The position numbers and the translations under genes were made by a program. Below are positions 12,948 to 26,544 of a stretch of DNA of 64,000 nt, in pieces. The notes under the pieces were generated by a model. That model was given only the letters and a program-made list of their open reading frames with translations. It was not told the DNA's origin and ran no database searches. The stretch's first letter is position 1, and every line of letters begins with the position of its first letter. The DNA is taken from assembly GCA_003508835.1 (NCBI GenBank), contig PUFA01000022.1:8990001-9054000 (forward strand). The letters run 5' to 3'. This DNA comes from Eonycteris spelaea (lineage: Eukaryota; Chordata; Mammalia; Chiroptera; Pteropodidae).

Positions 12948-13217
12948 TGTGTTCCATGGGAAACGGCACGAGCAGACTCTATAGTGCTCTCGCCAAGACA
13001 CTGAACAGCAGCGCTGCCTCCCAGCACCCGGAGTACTTGGTGTCACCCGACCCAGAACATCTGGAGCCCATTGATCCTAAAGAGCTCCTTGAGGAATGCA
13101 GGGCAGTCCTGCACACTCGACCTCCCCGGTACCAGCGTGACTTTGTGGATCTGAGGACAGAGTGCCCCAGCAGCCATCCACCCATTAGGGTCATGCAGTG
13201 GAACATCCTCGCCCAAG
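12948..13217 (+). CDS. NOCT: NOCT exon 2, nocturnin residues ~64-154
   Basis: The exon is bounded by a pyrimidine-rich acceptor (AG at 12946-12947) and a GTGAGC donor at 13218. It opens in phase with the last two bases of a valine codon, then Cys-Ser-Met-Gly. The Met at 12956 matches human Met67, the reported start of the cytosolic isoform that lacks the mitochondrial leader. The conserved stretch ends with MQWNILAQ, whose Asn (human Asn149) is part of the EEP active site. A G at 13217 joins CT at 14340-14341 to make the Ala of the Ala-Leu-Gly-Glu-Gly segment. Compared with my memory of human, Thr to Asn follows Met-Gly and a few other conservative changes are present. The identification is close to certain. 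Confidence 0.96.
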
Positions 13218-14339
13218 GTGAGCCCGACGCTTTCCTGCCTGAGCAGTCAAGTTCGTGGAGACTGCCTCTGCCTGTGCACAGGCCTGGGGCACTGTCTTCT
13301 GTGGACGGAAGAGGTGTGGGCAGAACGAGGCCGAGAGTGCAGTAACTAGGGTGGCACAAGCTCCCAGCAGGGGAGATTAGGAAGGGGGTCATTGGATTTT
13401 CACAGATAAACCCGGCAACTCAAGATTTATTCCTTACCTTCCACGTTTCTAGGCTACCCAAGTACAGTGAAAGTCTACTTCTCAGACATCAAATTTAAAG
13501 GACTAGGTCTTCTGTCAGCTTCAAAACTGCCTGTTGTCTCCAGCTTTCAGCCCACAGCACTATGATAATAGCATTTGCAAGGGAGGGACTGAGTCTGCTG
13601 AATGGGTCACATATAGAACTTCGTGCAGGAAAAGGTTACTGTGTGGGGCGGTGCTGGGCCTGGGTTTTCTTACGGCCAGGTTCTCATCCTTGTGCATCTG
13701 TGAAACTTGAAGCCAAAGAGATGCTGCTTCAGTTCTCTATTCTCTGTCACTTTCTTATAGTGGAAAGGAATCCTTTCCTGGGTTTGCCGAGTTAAAAAGC
13801 CGATGTTTCGGTCATCTTTCTGTAGTATTATTGCCTCTCATGTAGCGGACATTGAAATTTTAAGAAAAGGGAAAAAAGGCCGCATTTTTCTTTTCTTTCC
13901 TCCTAGAAAAGGGCATACTTTCTGACTTTCCAATCTTGGATTCATTATTTTTCCAGGTATTCATCCACAAATAGGAAAAGCCTCCTTCTTAATGTGGGTC
14001 CCATTCATTTCTGAGTGGTGTCTGTGTCGGTTCATATTTATTTCATCTGAAATAGTTTAGAGCCCTGGAGTGGCAAAGAACACTTTTTAAGGCTGAAACT
14101 TAAGATCTTATGTCCATGAAATAGTTTTAACATGAAAGAAAATCAGCTGCTTGCTTTAGCTGGCTGGTGAGAAGTTATTTAGTGTGGTGGGTTAATGAGT
14201 GGAGGCAGGACAATCACCCAGAGCATCTGCAGCAGAGGAAGCATATGGAGTGTCTGAGTGGTGTCAAACCCAGAGACTCTCAGGCACTTAGAAGTCATGG
14301 TTCTGTGGTCACTGACAACCGACTGGCTTTTTATTTCAG
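13218..14339 (+). other. NOCT: NOCT intron 2
   Basis: This is a 1122-bp GT-AG intron between the two NOCT coding exons. The donor is GTGAGC and the acceptor TTTATTTCAG. I see no repeat or coding feature inside it. Open frames that run from the intron into exon 3 begin at intronic ATGs and are not real starts. Confidence 0.9.
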
Positions 14340-15175
14340 CTCTTGGAGAAGGCAAAGACAACTTTGTACAATGCCCTATTGAAGCACTCAAGTGGGAAGA
14401 AAGGAAGTGTCTCATCCTGGAAGAAATCTTAGCCTACCAGCCTGATATATTATGCCTCCAAGAGGTGGACCATTATTTTGACACCTTCCAGCCACTCCTC
14501 AGTAGACTGGGCTATCAAGGCACGTTTTTCCCCAAGCCCTGGTCACCTTGTCTAGACGTAGAACATAACAATGGACCAGATGGCTGTGCCTTGTTTTTTC
14601 TCCAAAACCGATTTAAGCTGGTCCACAGTGCCAATATTAGGCTGATGGCCATGACACTGAAAACCAATCAGGTGGCCATTGCACAGACCCTAGAGTGCAA
14701 GGAGTCCGGTCGACAATTCTGCATCGCTGTCACCCACTTGAAAGCACGTACCGGCTGGGAGCAATTTCGATCAGCCCAAGGCTGTGACCTTCTCCAGAAC
14801 CTGCAGAACATCACCCAAGGAGCTAAGCTTCCCCTTATTGTCTGTGGGGACTTCAATGCAGAACCAACAGAGGAGGTCTACAAACACTTCGCTTCCTCCA
14901 GCCTCAACCTGAACAGCGCCTACAAGCTGCTGAGTGCTGATGGGCAGTCGGAGCCTCCTTACACAACCTGGAAGATCCGGACCTCAGGGGAGTGCCGGCA
15001 CACCCTGGACTATATCTGGTACTCTAAACACGCACTGAGTGTGAGGTCAGCTCTGGATTTGCTCACCGAAGAACAGATTGGACCCAACCGGCTACCATCC
15101 TTCAATTATCCTTCGGACCACCTGTCTCTAGTGTGTGACTTCAGCTTTAATGAGGAACCCGATGGACTTTTATAA
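14340..15175 (+). CDS. NOCT: NOCT exon 3, nocturnin EEP catalytic domain
   Basis: This terminal coding exon encodes 277 residues up to TAA at 15173-15175. With exon 2 it gives exactly the spacing expected of the 431-residue human protein. Nocturnin is an exonuclease-endonuclease-phosphatase enzyme, first described as a circadian deadenylase and later shown to remove the 2'-phosphate of NADP(H). Catalytic motifs are all present: LQEVDHY (metal-binding Glu, human 195), GDFNAEP (Asp324 and Asn326), HTLDYIW (Asp377) and SDHLSL (His414). No frameshift or stop interrupts the frame. The acceptor is TTTATTTCAG at 14330-14339. The C-terminus reads EEPDGLL, slightly different from human, as is usual for this variable tail. 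Confidence 0.97.
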
Positions 15176-15350
15176 ACACTCACCTGTGTCTTCTCAAACA
15201 CAAGAGTCTTATCTTAACCAGGGATGTTTCAGGGAACCGAGATAGGATGTGCTGCCGAGGCCGGTTCCCGCTTCCCAGCATGCCCTTGGGAGGGAATCCC
15301 ATTAGTCCACAAGCCCTTTCTGTTAAAACCTACAGTGAAAAAGGTGTTTG

Positions 15351-15357
15351 CACTCCA
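15351..15357 (+). promoter_or_regulatory. NOCT: Candidate miR-122 site in NOCT 3' UTR
   Basis: CACTCCA pairs with nucleotides 2-7 of miR-122 and has an A opposite nucleotide 1, a 7mer-A1 site about 175 nt after the stop codon. Nocturnin is an experimentally reported miR-122 target in mouse liver, which makes this match more credible than a random heptamer. Whether this position is the orthologous site is not known from sequence alone. Confidence 0.45.
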
Positions 15358-16278
15358 GTTTTGGCTTATATTGTTTTCTTCCCCTTAGCATTACAGTTTG
15401 ATCATTTACGGGCATTAAATTAGGCTTGAAGTTTTTTCAGTTTGATGATGTTATATAAAAATAGACTTGCCTGAGTCCTCCATAATTAACCATAAGTAAG
15501 CAGGGACAATTTCTCTAGACAGTATTTCAAGTTACTAATTTGTGGGTTTTTTAAATATCAATAAGATGCATGGCAATATTTATTTTTATATCCTTGCATA
15601 AAGTTAAATTATAGCATTATGAAGTGAACATTTTAAAACCGTGCAAACCTAAGTTGTAAAGTAATTTATAGTAATTTTCTTAAAGCTTTAAGATGTTTTA
15701 TTTGGGGTCTAACAAAATAGTAGTATACAATGGAACTATTTAGCCTGGAGGGGCTTTAGGTTATTTTTTAGGTAGAAATACCAGGTCTTCTTGATATGCT
15801 TTTCATAAATAATTCTTGCTGAGTCTTTATGTCCCCTATTGTATTTCCTAAAGCAATTCCATGGCCAGCTTTCATTATTTAATCACTGCCGTGCATTTTT
15901 TGTTTTCCATTGGAACGCTATTGGTATACACTTGAGGTCACTCAGTGCCATTATTTTTATTGGAATGTGCTTTTCACAACAGTTTTTTTAGGAGCTGTTA
16001 GGTGGCATGGGCTAAGAAACGGTAGGATCTTTTCAGAGACGTGAAACTAGAAAGCCTGTTCATGAGGCTCTCGTTGAAATTTCCTAAAATAGTAAGGTGA
16101 CTGATTCAGAAGATCTAGAAAGAATGTTAAAAAGTTAGAAAGATAACCTAGAATTCTCTTCCATCAGAAAAAATGTGATAAAGATAACAGGTAAAGCCCC
16201 CTTCCCAACAAAATCCCAACAAATAACTTATTAATTTAATGATAAGTTTTAATCCAGGAGTTGTATATATTTAAAATT

Positions 16279-16284
16279 AATAAA
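16279..16284 (+). terminator. NOCT: Candidate NOCT polyadenylation signal
   Basis: A canonical AATAAA is followed within 15-45 nt by TTTTAATAGCTTGTCTTTTT, a suitable U/GU-rich downstream element. It lies about 1.1 kb after the stop codon. A second AATAAA sits at 16548. Confidence 0.5.
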
Positions 16285-16825
16285 TGGTCTTTTCAAAATA
16301 TACTTTTAATAGCTTGTCTTTTTAGCCCAAAAAGAATCTGGGATAGACTTGATGTTGTAGTACTGTTTATGTGGTGGCCCACACTATCCATCTACACGGA
16401 CCTTCATTTTTAAAGTGGACAAAGTTAGATCTTTCGCTATACACTGAACACATCTATGCTATGCTTATATGGAATCTCTCAGCACCAAGGCTGGAGCTCC
16501 CCAAAATGGCTCACCCAAATCTTCTGCACTGGCAGAACCACTTTTGAAATAAAGGAGGTTTTCAGTATATTGTATACAGAAAATCTTGGGGCTATGAAGG
16601 AAAAGCAAACAAAGAATATCTGTACTATTTGGTTCAAATCTTAACAAATGATGACTATTATGCGTGCTAAGAAACAAGACTGATTAGAATACTTACAAGT
16701 ACAGGCAATAAATATTGTTAACTGACCCCAAAGTACACCAATCTGAAGGGAGATTATCACAACAGCCTTAAGCAAATCTGGATGATAATGAAAGCCAAAA
16801 TAATGCTTGAATTTCAGATGTTGTC

Positions 16826-16990
16826 CAATACAGTCGTGCACTGCTTACTGATAGGGACAAGTTCTGAGAAATGCGTTGTTCGGGGAGTTCATCATCATGT
16901 GAATGTCGTGGCGTGTACTTACACAAGCTGCGATGGTCTCACCTACTACACAGCTAGGCTTTATGGTCTGGCCTATTGCTCTATAGGGGA
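16826..16990. mobile_element. DNA-transposon-like remnant
   Basis: The sequence from the TCGTGCACTGCTTACTGA start through the TACTACACAGCTAGGC segment to GGCCTATTGCTC matches a dispersed mammalian nonautonomous DNA element I recognise by pattern but cannot name with certainty. It is diverged and has no coding capacity. Confidence 0.45.
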
Positions 16991-17459
16991 GGAAAAATAA
17001 TTCTCCCTCTATCCTTCTAGGTTCTTGGTTGAGAAATCCCTGTAATAAGACAGATTAACAAGAAAAAAAAACAAGTTTAATAACGTGTACACCTGTATAC
17101 ATGGGAGACCCATGAAAACTGAGTAACTTGCAAATTGGCTGAGGCCACCACCTTAAATAGCATCTTTAGCTGAAGACAAAAGATGTTAAGGGGTGGGAGA
17201 AGTTGGTTATGGGAGGCTACCAGGAAAAGCATAGTATATAAGGTTGTGGAAGGTAAAGAGTAATGGGTTGCTGGTAAGGTCACTTACTGAGCTAAGAGGA
17301 AGATTTTAGAAAAGTTCAATTGGATATTCAAGAGGAAGTAGCCACTTGGCAATTAGATAAACCCACCTAAGACTTAAGTCTAGGCTAGAATATATTAGGT
17401 AGTAAGATCTATATGCATGGGTGAGATTATCTAACCATTATTCTGAGGTGAAATCTATA

Positions 17460-17620
17460 TAACAGTAAACATTTAACTGAATGCTTCATATATGCCAGGC
17501 ACTGGTTCTAAATCCTTAATTATTTAATTTTTACAACTACTCCATAAGGAAGAGCCGCACAGACGGAATCTTGTTAAGTACTAACATTAAATGGAAAAGC
17601 CGAAGGGAAAGCAAGTCATC
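17460..17620 (-). mobile_element. MIR SINE fragment
   Basis: ATATATGCCAGGCACTGGTT and the following blocks match the complement of MIR. Confidence 0.55.
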
Positions 17621-18879
17621 AAAGAAGAGTTGGTCAGGCAGGAGGTAAAACAGGAGGGGTTATAGAAAATCAAAGAATTTTAAAGGTGAGACACACAATC
17701 ATGGAGGAAAAAGCATGTTTGATTTGAATATTGGGTTATTGGAGACTTCAACGAGAACTGTTTCTAAGCCAGAATACAGACTGTAAGCTACAGAAGAAAA
17801 AGAATGATGTGTTATTAACTGTTGGAACAAAGAAACAAAAGAAGTATGAAAGTGGAGGAGATGCTGAGTACAGAAAGGCATACCTGCCCGCTTCCGGAGG
17901 CAGGTGGTAAGGATGGGCGCTGGAATAAGTAGACGGATGGTCTTATAGCAAGAGTTCCGGAAGTGGAGCTTACAGCTCATGACTTCACGTAGTCTGTAAA
18001 GAGGCATACTGGTAATGTGGTAAGCAGGGTGGCAAAGGCTGGAAGTGTTGCTGGCAGATGACCTAAGTAATAAATGGACAGACTACTGATCATTGTTCAA
18101 ATGCCTACTGAGGCTGGAAAATTTAGTCGTGTCAAGCCATTATCATGTGGTTCTTCAATATGCTGGACACAAAAAACAAATATGATTTACGTTTAGAAGG
18201 GGTGAAATTAAAAGCCATACCACTGGTAATGTCAATCACCAGAAACATTCCAATCAGTACATACTGTCAATATGTATGCTTCCAAATCTAGGCTATAGGT
18301 GTGCTTATTCTGAAAGAGATATAGAAAAATGTTGAGGTAGAATGGTGGAAGTAAGCTAGGTAGCCTTGTTTAACCTAATTAGAACCAATTAATAATACAG
18401 CCTAGGAGGAAAGAATTACTTGCTTAAAATTTAAGTTTCTATAGCTATCCTCCATAGCACGTGACTTATATTATTAGCAAATGTTACTAAAATCAATAGC
18501 TGTGTGTAATATGCTCAGCACTTGTGGCGAGCTATAGGTATGGCATAATTTTGCCCCAAAAGTGTTTTATGGAAGGCATTACTCAACAAATGAAACTGCA
18601 GTGCAAATAAGACAATACAATTCAATGCCAAAGCATATAGAACAATTTTGAAAGCTGAAATGTTTAGGAAATGTTTTCAAGAGGTCAAAATTTGAGATTA
18701 ACTCTCAAATGGGATAAGAATCAGATGAGTTTTTCTTTGAGCTTTTATTAAAAAGTACCATCAGGTATATTTATGGAAAAGATAAAAGATAACAAAGGGA
18801 GTTGTTATAAAAACCTTTGTCGACCTAAGTAATATTTGATGAAATGCACAATTAAAGGCCACAAAATATTAAGTATCAG

Positions 18880-20436
18880 TTTATTTAAATTTCTAAAAGA
18901 TGTAAAAATAGACAACTTTTCTTTATAGTAGAAAGCATTAAGATGTGGAGTCACAGGACCTAGTTTGGTGTGAAATAAGGAAATTCATGTAATCTCTCTG
19001 GTACCTCCACTTCCTAATTTGTAAAAGGGTGAGAGTATTACTCTTCTAACCCCTCAAAAAGTCTGATTGAGAAACAAATGGTCTGATTTCAAATATAAAT
19101 TCTTTAAGTGTGGCCAACATCAAAATAGTAAATTCATTATGGTAAGTAGAACATTATAGTTCATGATAGTAATTAGAAAGTGGCAACATGCAGATATTTG
19201 CCAAATATTAATACAATGGAACAAAACAGAAGTAGAATTTCTTACACAGTAGTTGGGAATGAGAAACAGGACTTCTACTCATAACTAAAACGATGTCTCT
19301 ATACTAGCTTTTGAATATTGTTATAAATATCACCAGAGAACAAAACGCAATATGTTTCATTTCTATATTTCAGAAAACCTACTTGAATACACTTTGAAAC
19401 AAGAGTACAACAAAATAGAATATACTTCAAATGTTGAATATACAAACTATTATAGTTCAAATCTGAACACTGGTACTTTCCCTCTTAAACTTCAACTAAA
19501 AAAAAAAAGAAAGAAAACTCCAGATATTAGAGTTGCCTGACAAAAATTCATGCTGAGCCTTAACTTCCAAGTGACAGTAGAACTGGACATGTGTCTGCAC
19601 AGATGCCAGGGCTGAGTGAGTGACACAGGCATGTTACAGCAAAAGGCCAAAGCCCACTGTTAATTTGTCCACAATTAAGAAACTGACAGACTTAAACTAC
19701 CATATAAAATGTTACATGTAAATTCTATAACAATACTGTGCTAGGTACAAGATTTTTAAATTTTTTCTTTTAATAAAAAAAGCTTTACACAAACAAGCCA
19801 TTAGCTTATTTCAATAAAGAAAACCGAAAATTAGTCTAAGGCCTTTGTTTTAAATCAGCTTAAGCTATATGATAAAAAAAAAAAAAAAGAATCGCACTAG
19901 ATCTTTTTTTGCTATCCTCTTTCTGAAACTTTTGGATCCATTCTTCAATTCACATTCTAAAATACCTATATTAGCAGTCTTCACATAGCACCAGTTAAGT
20001 GAGTTCTGTGTGAACACAGTAATAATTGCTGGTATGCATATAAAATGCATCAAAAATTGCTATATGTAACAATGAGATCACCCATCCCAACCCCTCCCCC
20101 ACTGAAAACTATATAGCCTCTTACAGAATGTTAGTGTTCCAAGTCTTAGTGTAACTTGATATTGTAGTGAGTTGCTTGGTCCCTTTCAATCCTTTTTCTT
20201 ATTGATGGGGTTCAGTTGTTTCCTACTGTAAGAGGCAGTTTTCTGTCAGCATCTCAATATGTAGTTCATTTCCCACTGAAACATGGGATAGGTAATTTAT
20301 TTCCAGTAAGTCTGATTGTTTTCTTATATGCATTATAAATGTTTTAAAGTCTTCTTTTGACTTTTCTTGATGATACCCCTTGCAAATATGTGTTAGCACT
20401 ATCACTAACAGTCTAAAGTCCATGGCAGAGCTGCTA
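18880..20436 (-). other. ELF2: ELF2 3' UTR (end uncertain)
   Basis: AT-rich sequence follows the two successive stop codons TAA-TAG of ELF2. Reading on the - strand, candidate polyadenylation signals are AATAAA at 20301-20296, ATTAAA at 19774-19769 and AATAAA at 18885-18880; the last has a GT-rich downstream stretch. I chose the longest option, which would include the 18930-19110 MIR-like segment. The true end cannot be fixed without transcript data. Confidence 0.4.
18930..19110 (+). mobile_element. MIR SINE fragment
   Basis: The blocks GATGTGGAGTCACAGGACCT and CACTTCCTAATTTGTAAAAG match diverged MIR in sense orientation. Confidence 0.5.
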
Positions 20437-21063
20437 TTATTTCTCACACGTCACCAGTCCTTCTGTTTTCATTGTTACCGGAAGGGCAATAGCTGAAGGC
20501 GCACTGACAACCACTACGTGGGTCACTGTCTTATTTCCATCTGCCGGTTTTTCTTCTTGTACCAGCTGCAAAGTTTTCACATCATGTTCCTGCTTTTTTG
20601 CCACTGCTTCTGATTTAACCTCTGGCCCTTTTATGACGGCGCTGATTACTCGGGAGGAGTCTGGCCAGACGCCTGCTGAGTAGGCACCGAGAGTCTCATT
20701 ACAGGTGTACCGTGGGCTATGGAAACCGGGGTCAGCGCCCTCACGGCCAGTGGGGTTCCAACAATGTTAATGCTTCCCGATCCAGTCAGATTTGACTTTG
20801 TCTGCAGTTGACACTGTGCCAGTTGTGTAGCTGGGATGGTAATAATTTTGGCAGGCTGCATGGTGATTTTGTCTCCATTTTCAGTAGAGGCTGGCATCAC
20901 AGTAGGGATTGTCTGAATAACAACCTTTGGAGAGCTTGCTGTTGCTGGACTACTGCTGGTTAGTAATGGTGTGCCTGCATTAACTGACTGAACGGCCACA
21001 GTTGAAATTTTCTGACCCAACGATGTCATTACAACAGGTACTTGCATTGCCACACGAACTGTC
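20437..21063 (-). CDS. ELF2: ELF2 last coding exon, C-terminal domain (frameshifted in this sequence)
   Basis: The acceptor AG (21065-21064 on the - strand) is followed by G-ACA-GTT, giving TVRVAMQVPVVMTSLGQ, the conserved ELF2 C-terminal region rich in Ser, Thr, Pro and Gln. The frame runs cleanly to GQTPPE and then stops at 20648-20646. The next frame then continues without interruption through VISAVIKGPEVKSEAVAKKQ to GLVTCEK and TAA at 20439-20437, the expected end of ELF2. One base is missing between Pro-Pro and the expected Arg, at a three-C run (20652-20654). Taken literally the protein loses its last 71 residues. Conservation of the downstream frame makes a sequencing or assembly error, or a very recent allele, the likely cause. 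Confidence 0.92.
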
Positions 21064-21475
21064 CTAGTAGATTTTAAAAAAAAAAAGTAGATAATATTTA
21101 AAGCTAAATTAGAAAATAGGTCTTGTGCAAAAAGATGACTGCCAATCCAAAATGTACAAACTAGCACTCCCAAATTTTACAGACGTACTGACGATCCCTG
21201 ACATTTAGACTATAAAATACCATGAAATAAATACATTTTAAAAATCAAATCCCACATTCAGTTCTATCTATAAAACCATAAAAACCAATCCAGGTTAAAG
21301 GAGACATCTGCTACTTTAACAGTATAACATGATACATTTAAATAGCAGGTTCTTTTCAAAGTCCTGACCAACAGTGGGTTCTTAGAATGCTGGTATTAAA
21401 AAAAGGGATATATCTTCCTGCCAAGCAGCTTTCTAAACAGCAAATACATTACCACTGACCATCTCCTTCATTTAC
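21064..21475 (-). other. ELF2: ELF2 intron between post-ETS exon and last exon
   Basis: This is a short intron of 412 bp with GTAAAT donor at 21475-21470 and a T-rich tract before the TACTAG acceptor. No other feature is seen. Confidence 0.9.
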
Positions 21476-21826
21476 CTTGGAGCTGCTGTTGCTGATACAG
21501 ATGCGGTAGTAGTAGGAGACCTGGACGAAGCATCATGGCCAGGGGAGGTGATGTTCACAACTCTAGCGACACCCTTCTCTGCTCTGACGCAGTTCAGTGG
21601 CGATGAGTTTTTCCCACCACGAACAGAGGTTGCTGCTTTCAGGAGACTTTCTGCAGATAGTGACACACGTTCTAATGATTTTTCATCAGTAGCTGCTGCT
21701 AAATCTTCATTACAGGTTTCACTTTTGTCATCGTCTATGACCACTATGTTTTTGGGCATATCCTTGAACTGATATACAAGCCTCTGTCCTTCAACCTTCG
21801 CAAGAATACCCCTTTGGTAATAATAT
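21476..21826 (-). CDS. ELF2: ELF2 exon, end of ETS domain and linker
   Basis: This 351-bp exon starts with the last base of an Arg codon and then [20 protein letters not shown], the final part of the ETS domain (end of recognition helix, wing and last strand). It continues with the [13 protein letters not shown] segment and a Ser/Ala/Thr-rich linker ending ATAAPR. The donor is GTAAAT at 21475. The split of the ETS domain between this exon and the upstream one at ALR|YYY is the standard arrangement for the ELF subfamily. The frame is open and the sequence is close to human apart from a few substitutions such as the LAAATDE region. Confidence 0.96.
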
Positions 21827-25184
<3,358 letters not shown>

Positions 25185-25271
25185 CTTTTCCTTCTCTGGG
25201 TTTCTTCTTTATACCTAACTCAGGAGACCCATTGGAAATTGGTGATTGCTGGGTCTTTGGTTTACGGCCAA
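25185..25271 (-). CDS. ELF2: ELF2 exon, basic linker before ETS domain
   Basis: This 87-bp exon completes a Val codon and encodes GRKPKTQQSPISNGSPELGI then KKKPREGKG. It is the Lys/Arg-rich linker that leads into the ETS domain and probably contributes to nuclear localisation. Acceptor TTTTTTCAG precedes 25271; the donor is GTAATT at 25184. Phase matches both neighbours. Confidence 0.95.
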
Positions 25272-26033
25272 CTGAAAAAATAAGATATTGAAACCATACA
25301 TTGAAAACAAGAAAAATAATATAAGCATGATTAGCAGACTCTTTGATAACATATTACCGATGAAATTGAACACTAAATTTGTGGATTAATATACTCAGTG
25401 TATATAATAAGTTTCTTTAAAAAGAGCATTAAAAGCACTTCTGCAAGTTTAGATTACAACAGTTGTTAGTTGGTAGTAATCTCATAGATGGCAAGTCAGA
25501 TACTATTAACCTATTATTTACATGGTCAGAGCCTCAATTTGGTAGTCTTTTCTAATAATGTGGCAATGGAAACAGATTCTAGTGCAAACTTTTTTGTTTT
25601 CTGGTCTATAGGATTGTTAGAAAAAGCTTTACCTACCTATTGCAGAAGATCTGATAATCTGCGAAGCCCTTGGAGCTCAAATGAGGAAAAGTAAAAAATA
25701 TTAAACACTCTCTACTGCTCTGAGCCAATCCACCAGAATTTAAGCCCAAGTGTTCAAATTCCCCCACCTAAACATACAGGTACATTATAAGGGTAAGAAA
25801 ATCTTTCAAGGAATTACTTCATGTGTGTAATGTTTGTGCCCTTCCTTTTGTTTCTTCTCACTTCTGCCAGAAGGCTCTTTCAGACTAGCATCCACAGTGA
25901 ACAGAAAAACAAGAGCTGTACTTCCCCTACACTAAAGAAGGCAGAAGTCGGAAATGCACTGTATTCAGATCTCAGCAGGTAAGCTGATGGATGGATACCA
26001 GCTGGCAGGTAAAAGGAACATTCAAGTGCATTA

Positions 26034-26530
26034 TACAGTAGTCTCCCTATCCACAGAGGGCATGTTCTAAGACCCAGGGGATGCTGAAACCATGGATAGT
26101 ACTGAACCCTGAATATACCGTATTTTTCCCTATACGTACATACCTTTTCACTTACGGGGAAGAACTTTACAACTTATCTTTGGCATATCCAATTGCCACA
26201 ATCACTAGTTTGAGCTTTGGGCCATTATTAAGTTAAAAAAAGGGTGACATGAATACAAGCATGTGATACCATGACAGTCAATCCGATAACTGCTGCTAAG
26301 TGACTAAAAGGCAGGAAGCATATAGAGCATGGAGACACTGGACAAAGGGAGGATTCACATCCCAAGCTGGACACAGAGGGAGAAGGCTCAAGATTTCATC
26401 ACACTACTCAGAACGCGTGCAATTTAAAACTTCTGAATTGTTTAGTTCTGGAATTTTCCATTTCATATTTTCAGACCTAGATGACTAAAACCATGGAAAG
26501 CAAAATTACAAATAAAGGAGACTACCGTAT
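26034..26530 (-). mobile_element. Tigger-type DNA transposon (Tigger3/4-like), internally deleted
   Basis: The ends TACAGTAGTCTCCCT (26034) and AGGAGACTACCGTA (26516-26529) are inverted copies flanked by TA. The - strand interior contains a recognisable Tigger 5' region with AATAATGGCCCAAAGCTCAA. No complete transposase frame remains. Confidence 0.65.
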
Positions 26531-26544
26531 TTTCAAATTAAGCC

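Larger units (their letters stand above)
15176..16305 (+). other. NOCT: NOCT 3' UTR
   Basis: The sequence after the NOCT stop is AT-rich and free of obvious transposons, with several ATTTA-type and T-rich stretches, as expected of a mammalian 3' UTR. It contains a CACTCCA match to the miR-122 seed at 15351-15357. The end is set from the AATAAA at 16279-16284 followed by a T/GT-rich tract. A second AATAAA lies at 16548-16553, so a longer form ending near 16570 is possible. Confidence 0.65.
16306..18879. other. Intergenic region between convergent NOCT and ELF2
   Basis: No gene is seen here. It carries a DNA-transposon-like remnant (16826-16990), unclassified repeat-like sequence (17000-17400) and a MIR (17460-17620). 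A canonical E-box CACGTG is present at 18458-18463. Boundaries depend on the inferred polyadenylation sites on both sides. Confidence 0.55.

Noticed and set aside
14258..14339. In-frame extension upstream of NOCT exon 3
   Set aside because: This is intron 2 sequence; the protein joins from exon 2 at 14340.
18458..18463. CACGTG E-box as a clock element of NOCT
   Set aside because: It lies downstream of the gene in intergenic sequence. A single hexamer is not enough support, and the reported E-boxes are near the promoter, outside this window.
20646..21173. 175-residue frame starting MGVLVCTFWIG on the - strand
   Set aside because: Its first part lies in the intron before the acceptor at 21064. 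Only the part from TVRVAMQ is ELF2 exon, and its stop is due to the frameshift.
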